A DNA stretch of 64,000 nt from Pseudomonas mohnii (GTDB lineage Bacteria; Pseudomonadota; Gammaproteobacteria; Pseudomonadales; Pseudomonadaceae), in contig NZ_FNRV01000001.1 of assembly GCF_900105115.1 (NCBI RefSeq), positions 3,023,501-3,087,500 of the forward strand. Reading direction: 5' to 3'. This document shows positions 1 to 9,099 of this stretch, piece by piece (the stretch's first letter is position 1; every line of letters begins with the position of its first letter). A model generated the notes under the pieces. That model made no database searches, was not told the origin of the DNA, and was given only the letters and a program-made list of their open reading frames with translations. A program made the translations under genes and the position numbers.

Positions 1-382
1 GGCGGAATTTGACGGCTGCGCCGCCCTTGGACAGGTCGTTAGCCGGTTGGCCGCTGTCACCTTTTTTGAAAAAGTCGATGCCTTGGGCGCCGCTACGGTC
101 TTCACTGCGCTCCAGGTTAAGTGCGTACAAACCGAAAGCGTCCACACCCACGCCCACGGTGCCCTGGGTAAAGCCGGACGAGAATGTACCGATGGCCGCT
201 TGGCCCCACTCGGATTTATCCGGGTTGCCGTCTTTGTAGTCACGGTTCATGTAGGCGTTGCGCAGCAGTACTTTGAGGCTGCTGTCCTCAACAAACCCCT
301 TGGATTCGGCCTGGTCGTTAGCCATGACCTGTGAAGTGCTCAAAATCCCCAGAGCGATCAGGCTGATTCGCTTGTTCAACAT
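1..382 (-). CDS. OprD-family outer membrane porin, N-terminal part (cut by window edge)
   Basis: The minus strand reads from an ATG at 382 and runs open to base 1, giving about 127 residues. The start MLNKRISLIALGILSTSQVMA is a typical signal peptide with AxA-like cleavage before NDQAE. The mature N-terminus contains the run LLRNAYMNRDYK and a glycine/aromatic-rich beta-strand pattern (GVDAFGLYALNLERS), which is characteristic of the OprD/OpdX porins that take up amino acids, peptides and small organic acids through the Pseudomonas outer membrane. A ribosome binding site AAGGA precedes the ATG. The rest of the 16-18-stranded barrel lies outside the window, so the OprD subclass and substrate cannot be assigned. 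Confidence 0.88.
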   Translation of the reverse strand, partial: MLNKRISLIALGILSTSQVMANDQAESKGFVEDSSLKVLLRNAYMNRDYKDGNPDKSEWGQAAIGTFSSGFTQGTVGVGVDAFGLYALNLERSEDRSGAQGIDFFKKGDSGQPANDLSKGGAAVKFR

Positions 383-465
383 TTTGTTTTCCTTATTACG
401 GGTAGGTACGCGCTGTGTCGAACGGCTGAAATGGCACTTTCGCGCTCTTTTTTCATTTCGCAAAC

Positions 466-506
466 AAAAAAGCCCGCCCACGATGACTCGCGGCGGGCCT
501 TTTTAT
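466..506. terminator. Bidirectional rho-independent terminator
   Basis: An inverted repeat (GCCCGCC with GGCGGGC) is flanked by an A-run on the left and a T-run on the right, so it can terminate in both directions. It sits upstream of the porin promoter and would insulate the porin from the right-hand side. Confidence 0.7.
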
Positions 507-766
507 TATTTTGGATTATGGCAGTCAGCCACAGGCGTTGGGCCGAATCGTAGCTGCGGCCTCAAGGGTGTGTCAATTTGATGAATCGTCTGTAATTAGG
601 CAAAAATCGTCTAAGAAATGACTTTACTTGGCAGAAAACATCAAATGGTACAGCCATCGATTCGGCGGAAGGCACTTTTGCCGGCAGCGCCTGACGCAAG
701 CGAGATGAATGTCCTGCGGCTTGCTTTCCAGGCCATGGGCCGAGGTCGATGAGGGTGCTTCGGACA
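507..766. other. Intergenic stretch with no supported gene
   Basis: Together with the flanking terminators this is a 442-base gap between the porin and the next minus-strand gene. A 73-codon open frame on the minus strand (562-783) has no ribosome binding site, runs into a terminator stem and does not resemble a protein I know. I see no RNA gene here. Confidence 0.5.
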
Positions 767-800
767 TAAAAAAACGCTGCCATGCCGGCAGCGTTCTTCG
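767..800 (-). terminator. Rho-independent terminator of the 70-residue hypothetical gene
   Basis: On the minus strand the stem AACGCTGCC / GGCAGCGTT is followed by a run of T. It lies about 25 bases downstream of the stop codon at 825. Confidence 0.75.
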
Positions 801-824
801 TTGATCAATCCGTTGTTTTTCTAC

Positions 825-1037
825 TTATCCTTCCATCACATCCCACAACGCATCTAGCTCAGCCTCGCTGAACAAGCCAGCGGGGTAACGCTCGATTATC
901 ATCCGGCGCGGATCACTGTCTGCGATCTGACGCGTCCCATTGGACTTGAACCAGTGCGCCAGGATCTGGAGCGATTCGCTGGTTACTGCCAGGGGATGCA
1001 ACGCCCGCTCGCTCACCACATTCACTTCGGCGTTCAT
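825..1037 (-). CDS. Small conserved-looking hypothetical protein (70 aa)
   Basis: I do not recognise a named family. The product (MNAEVNVVSERALHPLAV...) is short, acidic, has no signal peptide or membrane segment, and ends in an amphipathic stretch LFSEAELDALWDVMEG. The case for a real gene rests on context: a strong ribosome binding site AGGAGAG stands 6 bases before the ATG, and a good terminator lies immediately downstream at 767-800. It is transcribed alone, ahead of the porin and behind the terminator of the agmatine operon. Function unknown. Confidence 0.7.
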   Translation of the reverse strand: MNAEVNVVSERALHPLAVTSESLQILAHWFKSNGTRQIADSDPRRMIIERYPAGLFSEAELDALWDVMEG

Positions 1038-1179
1038 TTCTGCGCTCTCTCCTGGTTTGTGAGCGGCCTGACTTTATCCAAGGTTTATGACAGAACAACT
1101 AAGTTCTCCCCCTCCCTGCATTGCACCATCACAGATACAAGAGCTATGCCAATGTGTGCAGGCAGCCGACAAGCGGATA

Positions 1180-1214
1180 CAAAAAAGCCCGCAGTCCTGT
1201 AGGGCTGCGGGCTT
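1180..1214 (-). terminator. Rho-independent terminator of the agu operon
   Basis: The minus-strand stem AGCCCGCAG / CTGCGGGCT is followed by six T residues, about 70 bases past the aguA stop codon. Confidence 0.8.
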
Positions 1215-1284
1215 GCCGTGAAGCTGGGCGCGAAAACGTTTGCCAGAACGAATTTGCAATCAACTCAAGCTGTTACAACTGCAC

Positions 1285-2391
1285 TCACTCTTTGTGCGGC
1301 GCTGGCTGTTGTTGGGTAAGGCAGTGGATGTTACCGCCGCCCAGTAACAGTTCGCGGCCTGGCACCATCACCACTTCGTGTTGCGGGAACAGGCTCTGCA
1401 AGATCTCTTTTGCCGGCGCATCCAGCGGGTCGTCGAAGCTCGGAGCGATGATGCCGCCGTTGACGATCAGGAAGTTCACATAGGAACCGGCCAGACGAAC
1501 AGTCGGGTTACGCTCCTGAGTGCCGTCCACCGGATCGACACCCGCGCATTCTTCCTCGGTCGCATACAGCGGTCCCGGAATCGGCATTTTGTGCACTGTA
1601 AAAGGGCGCCCCTTGGCGTCCGTGCTACTTTTCAGCACGTTCATCGCAGCCTGGCAACGCGGGTAGTTCGGGTCCTGCGGATCATCGGTCCAGGCCAACA
1701 ATACTTCGCCCGGACGCACGTAACAGCAGAAGTTATCCACATGGCCGTCGGTTTCGTCGTTGAACAGACCGTCCGGCAGCCAGATGATTTTATCCACAGC
1801 CAGATGTGCGCTGAGCACCGCTTCGATCTCTGCACGGTTCAGGTGCGGATTTCGATTGCGATTGAGCAGGCATTCTTCGGTGGTGATCAGCGTGCCCTCG
1901 CCATCGACGTGGATCGAACCGCCTTCAAGCACAAAGCCTTCAGTGCGATAGCGCGGGCTGCGCTCGATCTCGAGGATTTTGCCACCCACCTGCGAGTCGC
2001 GGTTCCACGGCGAATACAGGCCACCGTCAAAGCCGCCCCACGCATTGAAATCCCAGTTCACGCCACGGACTTCGCCGTTGTCGTTGATGACGAACGTCGG
2101 GCCGGTATCCCGGACCCAGGCGTCGTCACTGGACATCTCCACTACGCGGATATTCGGCGCGTCCAGACGGGCACGGGCGTTTTCATACTGGCCGGCGGAA
2201 ACGGCCACGGTGACCGGTTCAAAACGGGCGATGGCCTTGGCCACCGCCACGTGCGCGGCTTGCGCCGGTTTGCCGCCCAGGCGCCAGTTGTCCGGGCGCT
2301 CGGGCCAGATCATCCAGGTCTGGGTTTGTGGTGCCCACTCGGCCGGCATGTAGAAGCCGTCTGCGCGAGGGGTGCTGTTCATAGTCGTCAT
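1285..2391 (-). CDS. aguA: Agmatine deiminase AguA
   Basis: This 368-residue cytosolic enzyme hydrolyses agmatine to N-carbamoylputrescine and ammonia in the arginine decarboxylase route to putrescine. It belongs to the guanidine-modifying pentein fold, and the expected active-site elements are visible: WVRDTGP (Asp95), LEGGS near residue 156, DGHVDN with His217, and the nucleophile Cys357 in GGGNIHC. Length fits the family. It lies 5 bases downstream of aguB, so the two are one operon transcribed aguB-aguA. The ATG at 2391 has a GGAG about 12 bases upstream; a second in-frame ATG three codons later is possible. Confidence 0.96.
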   Translation of the reverse strand: MTTMNSTPRADGFYMPAEWAPQTQTWMIWPERPDNWRLGGKPAQAAHVAVAKAIARFEPVTVAVSAGQYENARARLDAPNIRVVEMSSDDAWVRDTGPTFVINDNGEVRGVNWDFNAWGGFDGGLYSPWNRDSQVGGKILEIERSPRYRTEGFVLEGGSIHVDGEGTLITTEECLLNRNRNPHLNRAEIEAVLSAHLAVDKIIWLPDGLFNDETDGHVDNFCCYVRPGEVLLAWTDDPQDPNYPRCQAAMNVLKSSTDAKGRPFTVHKMPIPGPLYATEEECAGVDPVDGTQERNPTVRLAGSYVNFLIVNGGIIAPSFDDPLDAPAKEILQSLFPQHEVVMVPGRELLLGGGNIHCLTQQQPAPHKE

Positions 2392-2396
2392 GGCAG

Positions 2397-3275
<879 letters not shown>

Positions 3276-3437
3276 GAATCATCTCCGGGCAAGTGCGTGA
3301 CGGTCGGGCATGGTTTATCCACGCCCTGGCATTGGCGACTTTATAGCCGATAAAAATCGGCTTTAAAAGTGACAAATATGCCTTACGTCTAAAAATACAC
3401 ACTTAAACCCGATAACAATCGAACTTATGCCACCATT

Positions 3438-3530
3438 CCTGTGGAAACGAGCTTGCTCGCGATGGCGGTGTATCAATCAAAAAATCCGTGACTGACACGA
3501 CCTCATCGCGAGCAGGCTCGCGCCTACAGG
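3438..3530. repeat. REP doublet (inverted pair)
   Basis: Two REP-like arms (GCTTGCTCGCGATGGCGG and CATCGCGAGCAGGCTCGCG) face each other across about 45 bases, between aguB and the next minus-strand gene. Confidence 0.75.
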
Positions 3531-3539
3531 GGTATGGAA

Positions 3540-6452
3540 TTACAGCCCCTCGGCGAGCACCTTCGAAAGCATGTCGACAAAGAAATCCACGCTGCGGCGC
3601 GAAGTGACCATCGGCGGTTTGATCTTGAGGACGTTCAGGAAATCGCCCGTCGGCTGCATGAAGATGCCCAACTCGCGCAAACGATCGCACAGCGCGGTGG
3701 TTTCCTCGGTCGCCGGTTCCAGGGTTTCGCGGTTGCGGATCAATTCCACGCCCAGGTAGAACCCGGAACCGTGCACCGCGCCCACCAGCGGATGAATGTC
3801 GATCAGCGCTTCCAGACGCTCCTTGAAATATCCGCCAACGACCTGAGCATTTTCCCAGAGTTTTTCCTCTTCCATCACATCCAGCACCGCCATGCCGACC
3901 TGGCAGCTCACCGGACTGCCGCCGGCGGACGAGAAGAAATACCCCTCGGCTTCCAGTGCTTCGGCGATCTCCCGGCGAGTGATCACCGCCCCCAGAGGCT
4001 GGCCGTTGCCCATGCCTTTGGCCATGGTGATGATGTCCGGCACCACGCCCTGCTCTTCGAAGCCCCAGAAGAAATGACCCATGCGCCCGTAACCGACTTG
4101 CACTTCGTCGGCGATGCACACACCGCCCCGGGCACGAACCATGGCATAGACCTGCTTCAGGTACCCCGGCGGCAGCGAAATGCCACCGGCATTGCCGTAC
4201 ACCGGCTCGCAGATGAAGCCGGCCAGCTGGCGTTTTTGTTCGGCGATTTTTGCCAGGTTGTGTTCAACGCTGCGCACATAGTCCGGCGCACTGTCCGGGC
4301 CACGGAACTCGCCGCGATACGTGTTCGGTGCCGTCACCGGGTGCACCCAGTCCGGACGACTGCTCAAGGCTTTCGGGTTGTCGGCAATCGAGGTCGAGAC
4401 CGCATCGGCGCCCACCGTCCAGCCGTGATAGGCCTCCAGCACGCTGAGCATGTCGCGGCCGCCGCTGTAGGCCCACGCCAGGCGGATCGCCAGGTCATTG
4501 GCCTCGCTGCCGCTGTTGACCAGGAACACGCGGTCCATGGAGTCCGGCGCCAGCTTCAACAAGCGCTCGGAAAACTCGGCGACTGCCGCGTAGTTGAACC
4601 GCGAGTTGGTGTTGAGCAACGACCACTGGCGACTGGCGACCGCTGCCATGCGCGGATGGCCGTGCCCCAGCACCGCGACGTTGTTGAGCATGTCGAGGTA
4701 GGAGCGGCCCTGCATGTCGATCAGGTGGTTGCGCCAGCCGCGTTCAATGCGCGGCGGGTCGACGTAATAGTGTTTTTGCGTGCGGGCGAAACTGGCGTCG
4801 CGACGGGCCAACAGGGTGTGTGCGTCGAGTTCGGCTTCAGCATCGCAGGCCAGCCCCAGCAGCGCCGCCGGTGACGGGCACAACGCTTGCCAGGCGGCGG
4901 CACGTGAAGGCGTGCAGAACAACGGTGCCGTCAACGATGCACCACGGGCCAGTTGCACGATCAGCGGCCCGCTGACCGTACCCAGCACCTGTCCTTTGAC
5001 CAGCGCCGCCCCGGTATGCAGTGACGGTGTGACGCCCTGGAGCCGCACGCTCAGTTGCGGGCCGTCGAGTTGCAACACGCCAGGCGACGGTTGATGGATC
5101 ATGCCGGCAAACGGCGATTCGACCGCCGTGCCGTCGGGTACGCGCAATTCGACGTGCAACGGACAGGTGTCCGGTTCGATGGCGCTGTCCGGTCGGGTGC
5201 GGGACAAGCGGTATTGCCCGTAACGACTGGCCGCCAGGCCGTGGGCGGCGGCCGCTTCGTCCAGCAACCGCTGATCCACGCCCTCCTGCTCCCAGTTACC
5301 GGCGTCGAAATGCGGGCTGAGCACCCCCAGATCGATCAAGGCAAACTCGCGACCGACCAGGCTTGGCAGCAGCGGCGCGAAGCCTTCGCTGCCAATTTCC
5401 GGCAGGTTCTGGCCCACCGACGTCAGGATCGCCGCTTCCATCAAGGCCAATGGCACCGACGTGGCGACGCGGAAAATTTCCCACTCGTGAGTCAGGTTGT
5501 CACGACTGTAATCATTGCCCGGATCGATGCTGACTTGCTGCTCACCACTGAGCACCAACACCGCCGCACGAGCGACGATCAGCGGCCACAACGCCAGCAG
5601 TTCTTCATGGGTCAGCGGATTGACCGCGTGATAAGCCTGCACCGCCGGCAAAATGCAGAACGGGTCGCCATCGGCGTGATGCAGCAACGCCGCGCAGGTC
5701 ACCGACAGGTCGGTGATGCGCCAGGTGCGGATCAAATCACCGAAATCGATCACGCCCTGCAGCTGCCAGTGGCGTTGCGCATCGCGCTGCCACACCACGT
5801 TATCGTCGGTGATGTCCATATGGATGGCCTGCACCGGCAGCTTGTCCACCAGTGGCTGCAAATGGCGTTCGGCCTGCTCCGCCGCTTCGGCGATCAACTG
5901 GCGCTGAGTGTAGTCCTGGATCACCGGCAACAAATGCGCGATCAACGCCTGAGCATGGCGAGCGTCCCACTGCAGGGTGCGCTCCAGCCCCGGATGATCG
6001 AAAGCCGCCAGCGCCAGGTCCATCTCGCCGCACAAGCGACCGAAACCGGCCACCACCGTGCGATTGAAATGGTCCAGATGGGTCAGGGACTGGCCTTCGA
6101 TGTAGTCCAGCAAGCGCACGTGTACCGCTTGGCCACCGACTTCCAGCGTCAGCAGGTCCGCACCATTCTTCGCGGGAATCACCCGCGGCACGTGCACGTC
6201 CGGGTGTTCGCCCAGATGTTTGAGCCCCGCGTGCTGGGCTTGCAGTTCCAGCGCCGAATAGTCGCCCCGGCAGATTTTCAGGACGAAACGGCCCTGGTCG
6301 CTGTCAACGCGGTAATTCAAATCCTGCTGGCTGCCAAGGGCCTGCAACCTTCCGCCGAGCCCGTAATGCTCCTGCAACAGCTCATGCGCTTGCTCCGCAG
6401 ACACTTGCGGACTGGGCAAACTGGCGCGATGAATCAACGTGGCGAGCGGCAT
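3540..6452 (-). CDS. Fusion of aminoglycoside-phosphotransferase-like kinase and class III PLP aminotransferase
   Basis: The 970-residue protein has three parts. Residues about 20-330 form an APH/choline-kinase-like domain, with the catalytic HMDITDDN at 211-218 and a DFG motif at 236-238. Residues about 430-515 (ESPFAGMIHQPSPG...GQVLGTV) resemble a small lipoyl/M23-like beta domain. Residues about 550-970 form a class III (omega) aminotransferase with the PLP lysine at 812 in ITMAKGMGNG and DEVQVGYGR just before it. Such fusions are known in Pseudomonas and rhizobia but their substrate is not settled. The related eukaryotic aminotransferase-like enzymes include phospholyases acting on phosphoethanolamine, so phosphorylation followed by a PLP reaction on an amino alcohol is a reasonable inference. 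It lies alone, divergent from rmlC. Confidence 0.9.
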   Translation of the reverse strand: MPLATLIHRASLPSPQVSAEQAHELLQEHYGLGGRLQALGSQQDLNYRVDSDQGRFVLKICRGDYSALELQAQHAGLKHLGEHPDVHVPRVIPAKNGADLLTLEVGGQAVHVRLLDYIEGQSLTHLDHFNRTVVAGFGRLCGEMDLALAAFDHPGLERTLQWDARHAQALIAHLLPVIQDYTQRQLIAEAAEQAERHLQPLVDKLPVQAIHMDITDDNVVWQRDAQRHWQLQGVIDFGDLIRTWRITDLSVTCAALLHHADGDPFCILPAVQAYHAVNPLTHEELLALWPLIVARAAVLVLSGEQQVSIDPGNDYSRDNLTHEWEIFRVATSVPLALMEAAILTSVGQNLPEIGSEGFAPLLPSLVGREFALIDLGVLSPHFDAGNWEQEGVDQRLLDEAAAAHGLAASRYGQYRLSRTRPDSAIEPDTCPLHVELRVPDGTAVESPFAGMIHQPSPGVLQLDGPQLSVRLQGVTPSLHTGAALVKGQVLGTVSGPLIVQLARGASLTAPLFCTPSRAAAWQALCPSPAALLGLACDAEAELDAHTLLARRDASFARTQKHYYVDPPRIERGWRNHLIDMQGRSYLDMLNNVAVLGHGHPRMAAVASRQWSLLNTNSRFNYAAVAEFSERLLKLAPDSMDRVFLVNSGSEANDLAIRLAWAYSGGRDMLSVLEAYHGWTVGADAVSTSIADNPKALSSRPDWVHPVTAPNTYRGEFRGPDSAPDYVRSVEHNLAKIAEQKRQLAGFICEPVYGNAGGISLPPGYLKQVYAMVRARGGVCIADEVQVGYGRMGHFFWGFEEQGVVPDIITMAKGMGNGQPLGAVITRREIAEALEAEGYFFSSAGGSPVSCQVGMAVLDVMEEEKLWENAQVVGGYFKERLEALIDIHPLVGAVHGSGFYLGVELIRNRETLEPATEETTALCDRLRELGIFMQPTGDFLNVLKIKPPMVTSRRSVDFFVDMLSKVLAEGL

Positions 6453-6638
6453 ACAACGACCCCTGAAATATTATTAGGCGCCTATATCGCCACTGCTTGG
6501 GGCGATACGCAACCCCCTTCACCCGTCTGACGACGGGCCGGCCGGGTAAACGGAAAAAGAAAAATGACGCGCCACTCGTCTTGAACAAGACTCTACGCAA
6601 GAATGTCGACCATCTACGCCTAGCACTGGAGAAACACC

Positions 6639-7184
6639 ATGAATGTAGTCACCACCGACCTGCCCGGTGTTCTGATCATCGAACCCAAGGTGTTTGGTGA
6701 CGAGCGGGGGTTCTTTTACGAAAGCTTCAACGCAAAGGCTTTCGAAGAAGCGACCGGCCTGAACACACCGTTCGTTCAGGACAATCACTCGCGCTCGCAA
6801 AAAGGCGTGCTTCGTGGCCTGCATTACCAACTGCAAAACACGCAGGGCAAGCTGGTTCGAGTCACGGCCGGTGAAGTGCTCGACGTCGCCGTGGACATCC
6901 GCCGCAGCTCGCCGCATTTCGGAAAATGGGTCGCGGTGCGTCTGTCCGCCGCCAATAATCGCCAGCTCTGGATTCCTGAAGGCTTTGCCCATGGCTTCGT
7001 GGTGTTGAGCGACTACGCCGAATTCCTCTACAAGACCACCGACTACTACAACCCGTCGGCCGAGCGCTGCATTCGTTGGGATGACCCGGACCTGGCCATC
7101 GACTGGCAACTGGACGCCGCACCGCAACTGTCGGCCAAGGATAAGGTCGGGGCATTGCTCAAGGACGCCGAAGTATTTGCCTGA
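6639..7184 (+). CDS. rfbC: dTDP-4-dehydrorhamnose 3,5-epimerase
   Basis: The 181-residue cupin epimerase makes dTDP-4-dehydro-L-rhamnose for LPS or rhamnolipid rhamnose (also called RmlC). The family signature is intact: DERGFFYE, the catalytic His62 in LRGLHYQ, IPEGFAHGF, and the catalytic Tyr131 in EFLYKTTDYY. A GGAG ribosome binding site precedes the ATG. In P. aeruginosa the order is rmlB-rmlD-rmlA-rmlC-dctB-dctD; here rmlC still sits before dctBD but rmlB, rmlD and rmlA are missing from this side and are replaced by the divergent aminotransferase fusion. They may be elsewhere in the genome. Confidence 0.95.
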   Translation: MNVVTTDLPGVLIIEPKVFGDERGFFYESFNAKAFEEATGLNTPFVQDNHSRSQKGVLRGLHYQLQNTQGKLVRVTAGEVLDVAVDIRRSSPHFGKWVAVRLSAANNRQLWIPEGFAHGFVVLSDYAEFLYKTTDYYNPSAERCIRWDDPDLAIDWQLDAAPQLSAKDKVGALLKDAEVFA

Positions 7185-7211
7185 AACCCGACCTGAAGCT
7201 TCACCGCGCAG

Positions 7212-7233
7212 GCGCACCTGCCCCCAGGTGCGC
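7212..7233. other. Hairpin between rfbC and dctB
   Basis: The perfect inverted repeat CGCACCT / AGGTGCG with a short C-rich loop lies 28 bases after the rfbC stop. It has no T-tract, so it is a weak terminator candidate. A CATAAT box at about 7256-7261 could be the -10 of a dctB promoter. Confidence 0.4.
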
Positions 7234-7284
7234 AGACTGCGCCCGCAAGCCTAGGCATAATGCGCCTGTACCCACAGGCGCTCG

Positions 7285-9099
7285 ATGCTTATGACCCCGA
7301 CCCTCCCCCGCAGACCTCGCTGGCGCAGCCTGGCGCTGCTCGCCTTGTGCCTGGCGCCGTTGTTGTGGCCGCTGGAGCATCTGGCCGAGCGCTATTACCG
7401 TAGCGAGCTGGCCAGCCAGAACCGGCAGACCCTCGATCTCTATGTCGCCAACCTGCTGGGCACCCTGCATCGCTATGAGGTACTGCCGCAGATTCTCGGC
7501 GATCTGCCGGCCCTGCGCGCCGTGCTCGGTGCGCCGGACGACGGCGTCACCCAAGGCAACGCCAACCGCCTGCTGAAGAACATCAGCGCCCAGACCGGGG
7601 CCGAAGTCATGTACCTGATGGACACCACAGGCAAGACCCTGGCCGCGTCCAACTGGGACAAGCACGACAGCTTCGTCGGCCGTAACTTTGCCTTCCGTCC
7701 GTACTTCAGCGAAGCCATGGCCGGCCGGCTCGGGCGCTTTTTCGGGCTGGGCACCACGTCCGCCAAACGCGGCTACTTCTTCGCCGCGGCGGTGCGTGAG
7801 GGCGAGAAAATCATCGGCGTACTGGTGGTGAAGGTTGATCTCGACCACACCGAAAGCCTGTGGGGCAAAACCCCGGAACAGTTGCTACTGACCGACCATA
7901 ACGGCGTCGTCATCATCACCTCGCGACCGGAATGGCGCTTTCGCGCGACCCGTCCGCTGAACGATGAAGAGAGCCAGGCGATCACCGCGATCCAGCCTTA
8001 TCCGACGCGCGAGCCCAAGCCCTTGAATCTCAACCCCGACGCCTGGCTGACCCAGACCCAGTCGATCGCGGAAACCGGCTGGGACGTCAGCATTCTCGCG
8101 CCGCGCACCCTGATTGACCGCCCGGTGCGAACGGTCGTCGCCATCGGTGGCGCGACGCTGTTGGTGCTGATGCTACTGCTCGGCCTGATGATGCAGCGCC
8201 GCCGCCATTACCTCGACCGAATCGCATTCGAAGCCAAGGCCCGACGCGAACTGGAAGCCCGGGTCGCCGAGCGCACCAGCGATCTGGAAGGCCTCAACCG
8301 TCGACTCAAACAGGAAGTGCTGGAGCGCGAACAGGCCCAGCAGGAACTGGTGCGCGCGCAGGACGATCTGGTGCAGGCCGGCAAACTGTCGGCGCTGGGC
8401 ACGATGTCGGCGAGCATCAGCCACGAACTCAACCAACCGCTGGCCGCGATTCGCAGCTACGCGGAAAACGCCGAAGTACTGCTCGATCACCAGCGCACCG
8501 ACGACGCCCGGAGCAATCTCAAATTGATCAGCGAATTGACCGGGCGCATGGCCTCGATCATCGCCCATCTGCGCGCCTTTGCCCGCCGTGATCGCCACGC
8601 CCCGGAAAGCGTCGCCCTGCAACCGGCGCTGGACGACGCCCTGGCGTTGCTGGCCAAGCGTCGGCGCAGCATGGAGGTCGAACTGATCCGCGATTTACCC
8701 GCCGCCACCCTGTGGGTCGAGGCCGGGGAAACCCGTCTGCGCCAGGTGCTCGGCAATCTGCTGGCCAACGCCCTGGACGCCCTGACGGAAAAAGGCCCGC
8801 CGCGCAAACTCTGGCTAAGTGCCCAATCCACCGCTGACGGCGTCCACCTGTACATTCGCGACAACGGCCCCGGCTTTTGCATGGAAGCCCTTGGCCGCGC
8901 CAGCGAGCCCTTCTACACCACCAAGACCCGCACCCAGGGCCTGGGGTTGGGGCTGGCGATCTGCGAAACCCTGATGCGCGCCTTTGGCGGTGAACTGTCG
9001 TTCGCCAACCACAAGGAAGGTGGCGCATTGATTACCCTGAAGCTGCGCGCAGGCGCACCGGGTGTGAGCCTGCAACCGTCCGAGGACCGAAGTGCATGA
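7285..9099 (+). CDS. dctB: C4-dicarboxylate sensor histidine kinase DctB
   Basis: The 604-residue membrane kinase senses C4-dicarboxylates such as succinate, fumarate and malate. A transmembrane segment at about 14-32 and another at 283-303 bracket a periplasmic double-PAS-like sensor region that contains the typical GRNFAFRPYF stretch. A coiled-coil linker (about 310-360) leads to the phosphoacceptor His380 in ASISHELNQPLAAIRSYAENA, then the N, G1 and G2 boxes (LLANALDAL, DNGPGF, GLGLGLAI). It overlaps dctD by 4 bases (ATGA), so the two are translationally coupled. Position after rmlC matches P. aeruginosa PA5165. The start could be the ATG at 7285 or the one six bases later. Confidence 0.92.
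   Translation: MLMTPTLPRRPRWRSLALLALCLAPLLWPLEHLAERYYRSELASQNRQTLDLYVANLLGTLHRYEVLPQILGDLPALRAVLGAPDDGVTQGNANRLLKNISAQTGAEVMYLMDTTGKTLAASNWDKHDSFVGRNFAFRPYFSEAMAGRLGRFFGLGTTSAKRGYFFAAAVREGEKIIGVLVVKVDLDHTESLWGKTPEQLLLTDHNGVVIITSRPEWRFRATRPLNDEESQAITAIQPYPTREPKPLNLNPDAWLTQTQSIAETGWDVSILAPRTLIDRPVRTVVAIGGATLLVLMLLLGLMMQRRRHYLDRIAFEAKARRELEARVAERTSDLEGLNRRLKQEVLEREQAQQELVRAQDDLVQAGKLSALGTMSASISHELNQPLAAIRSYAENAEVLLDHQRTDDARSNLKLISELTGRMASIIAHLRAFARRDRHAPESVALQPALDDALALLAKRRRSMEVELIRDLPAATLWVEAGETRLRQVLGNLLANALDALTEKGPPRKLWLSAQSTADGVHLYIRDNGPGFCMEALGRASEPFYTTKTRTQGLGLGLAICETLMRAFGGELSFANHKEGGALITLKLRAGAPGVSLQPSEDRSA

Noticed and set aside
562..783. 73-codon minus-strand frame
   Set aside because: Runs through a terminator stem, lacks a ribosome binding site and has no recognisable sequence.
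5055..6530. Long plus-strand open frame (491 codons) opposite the aminotransferase fusion
   Set aside because: It is the antisense shadow of a real gene with recognised domains; its translation is rich in Arg, Gln and His and matches no family.
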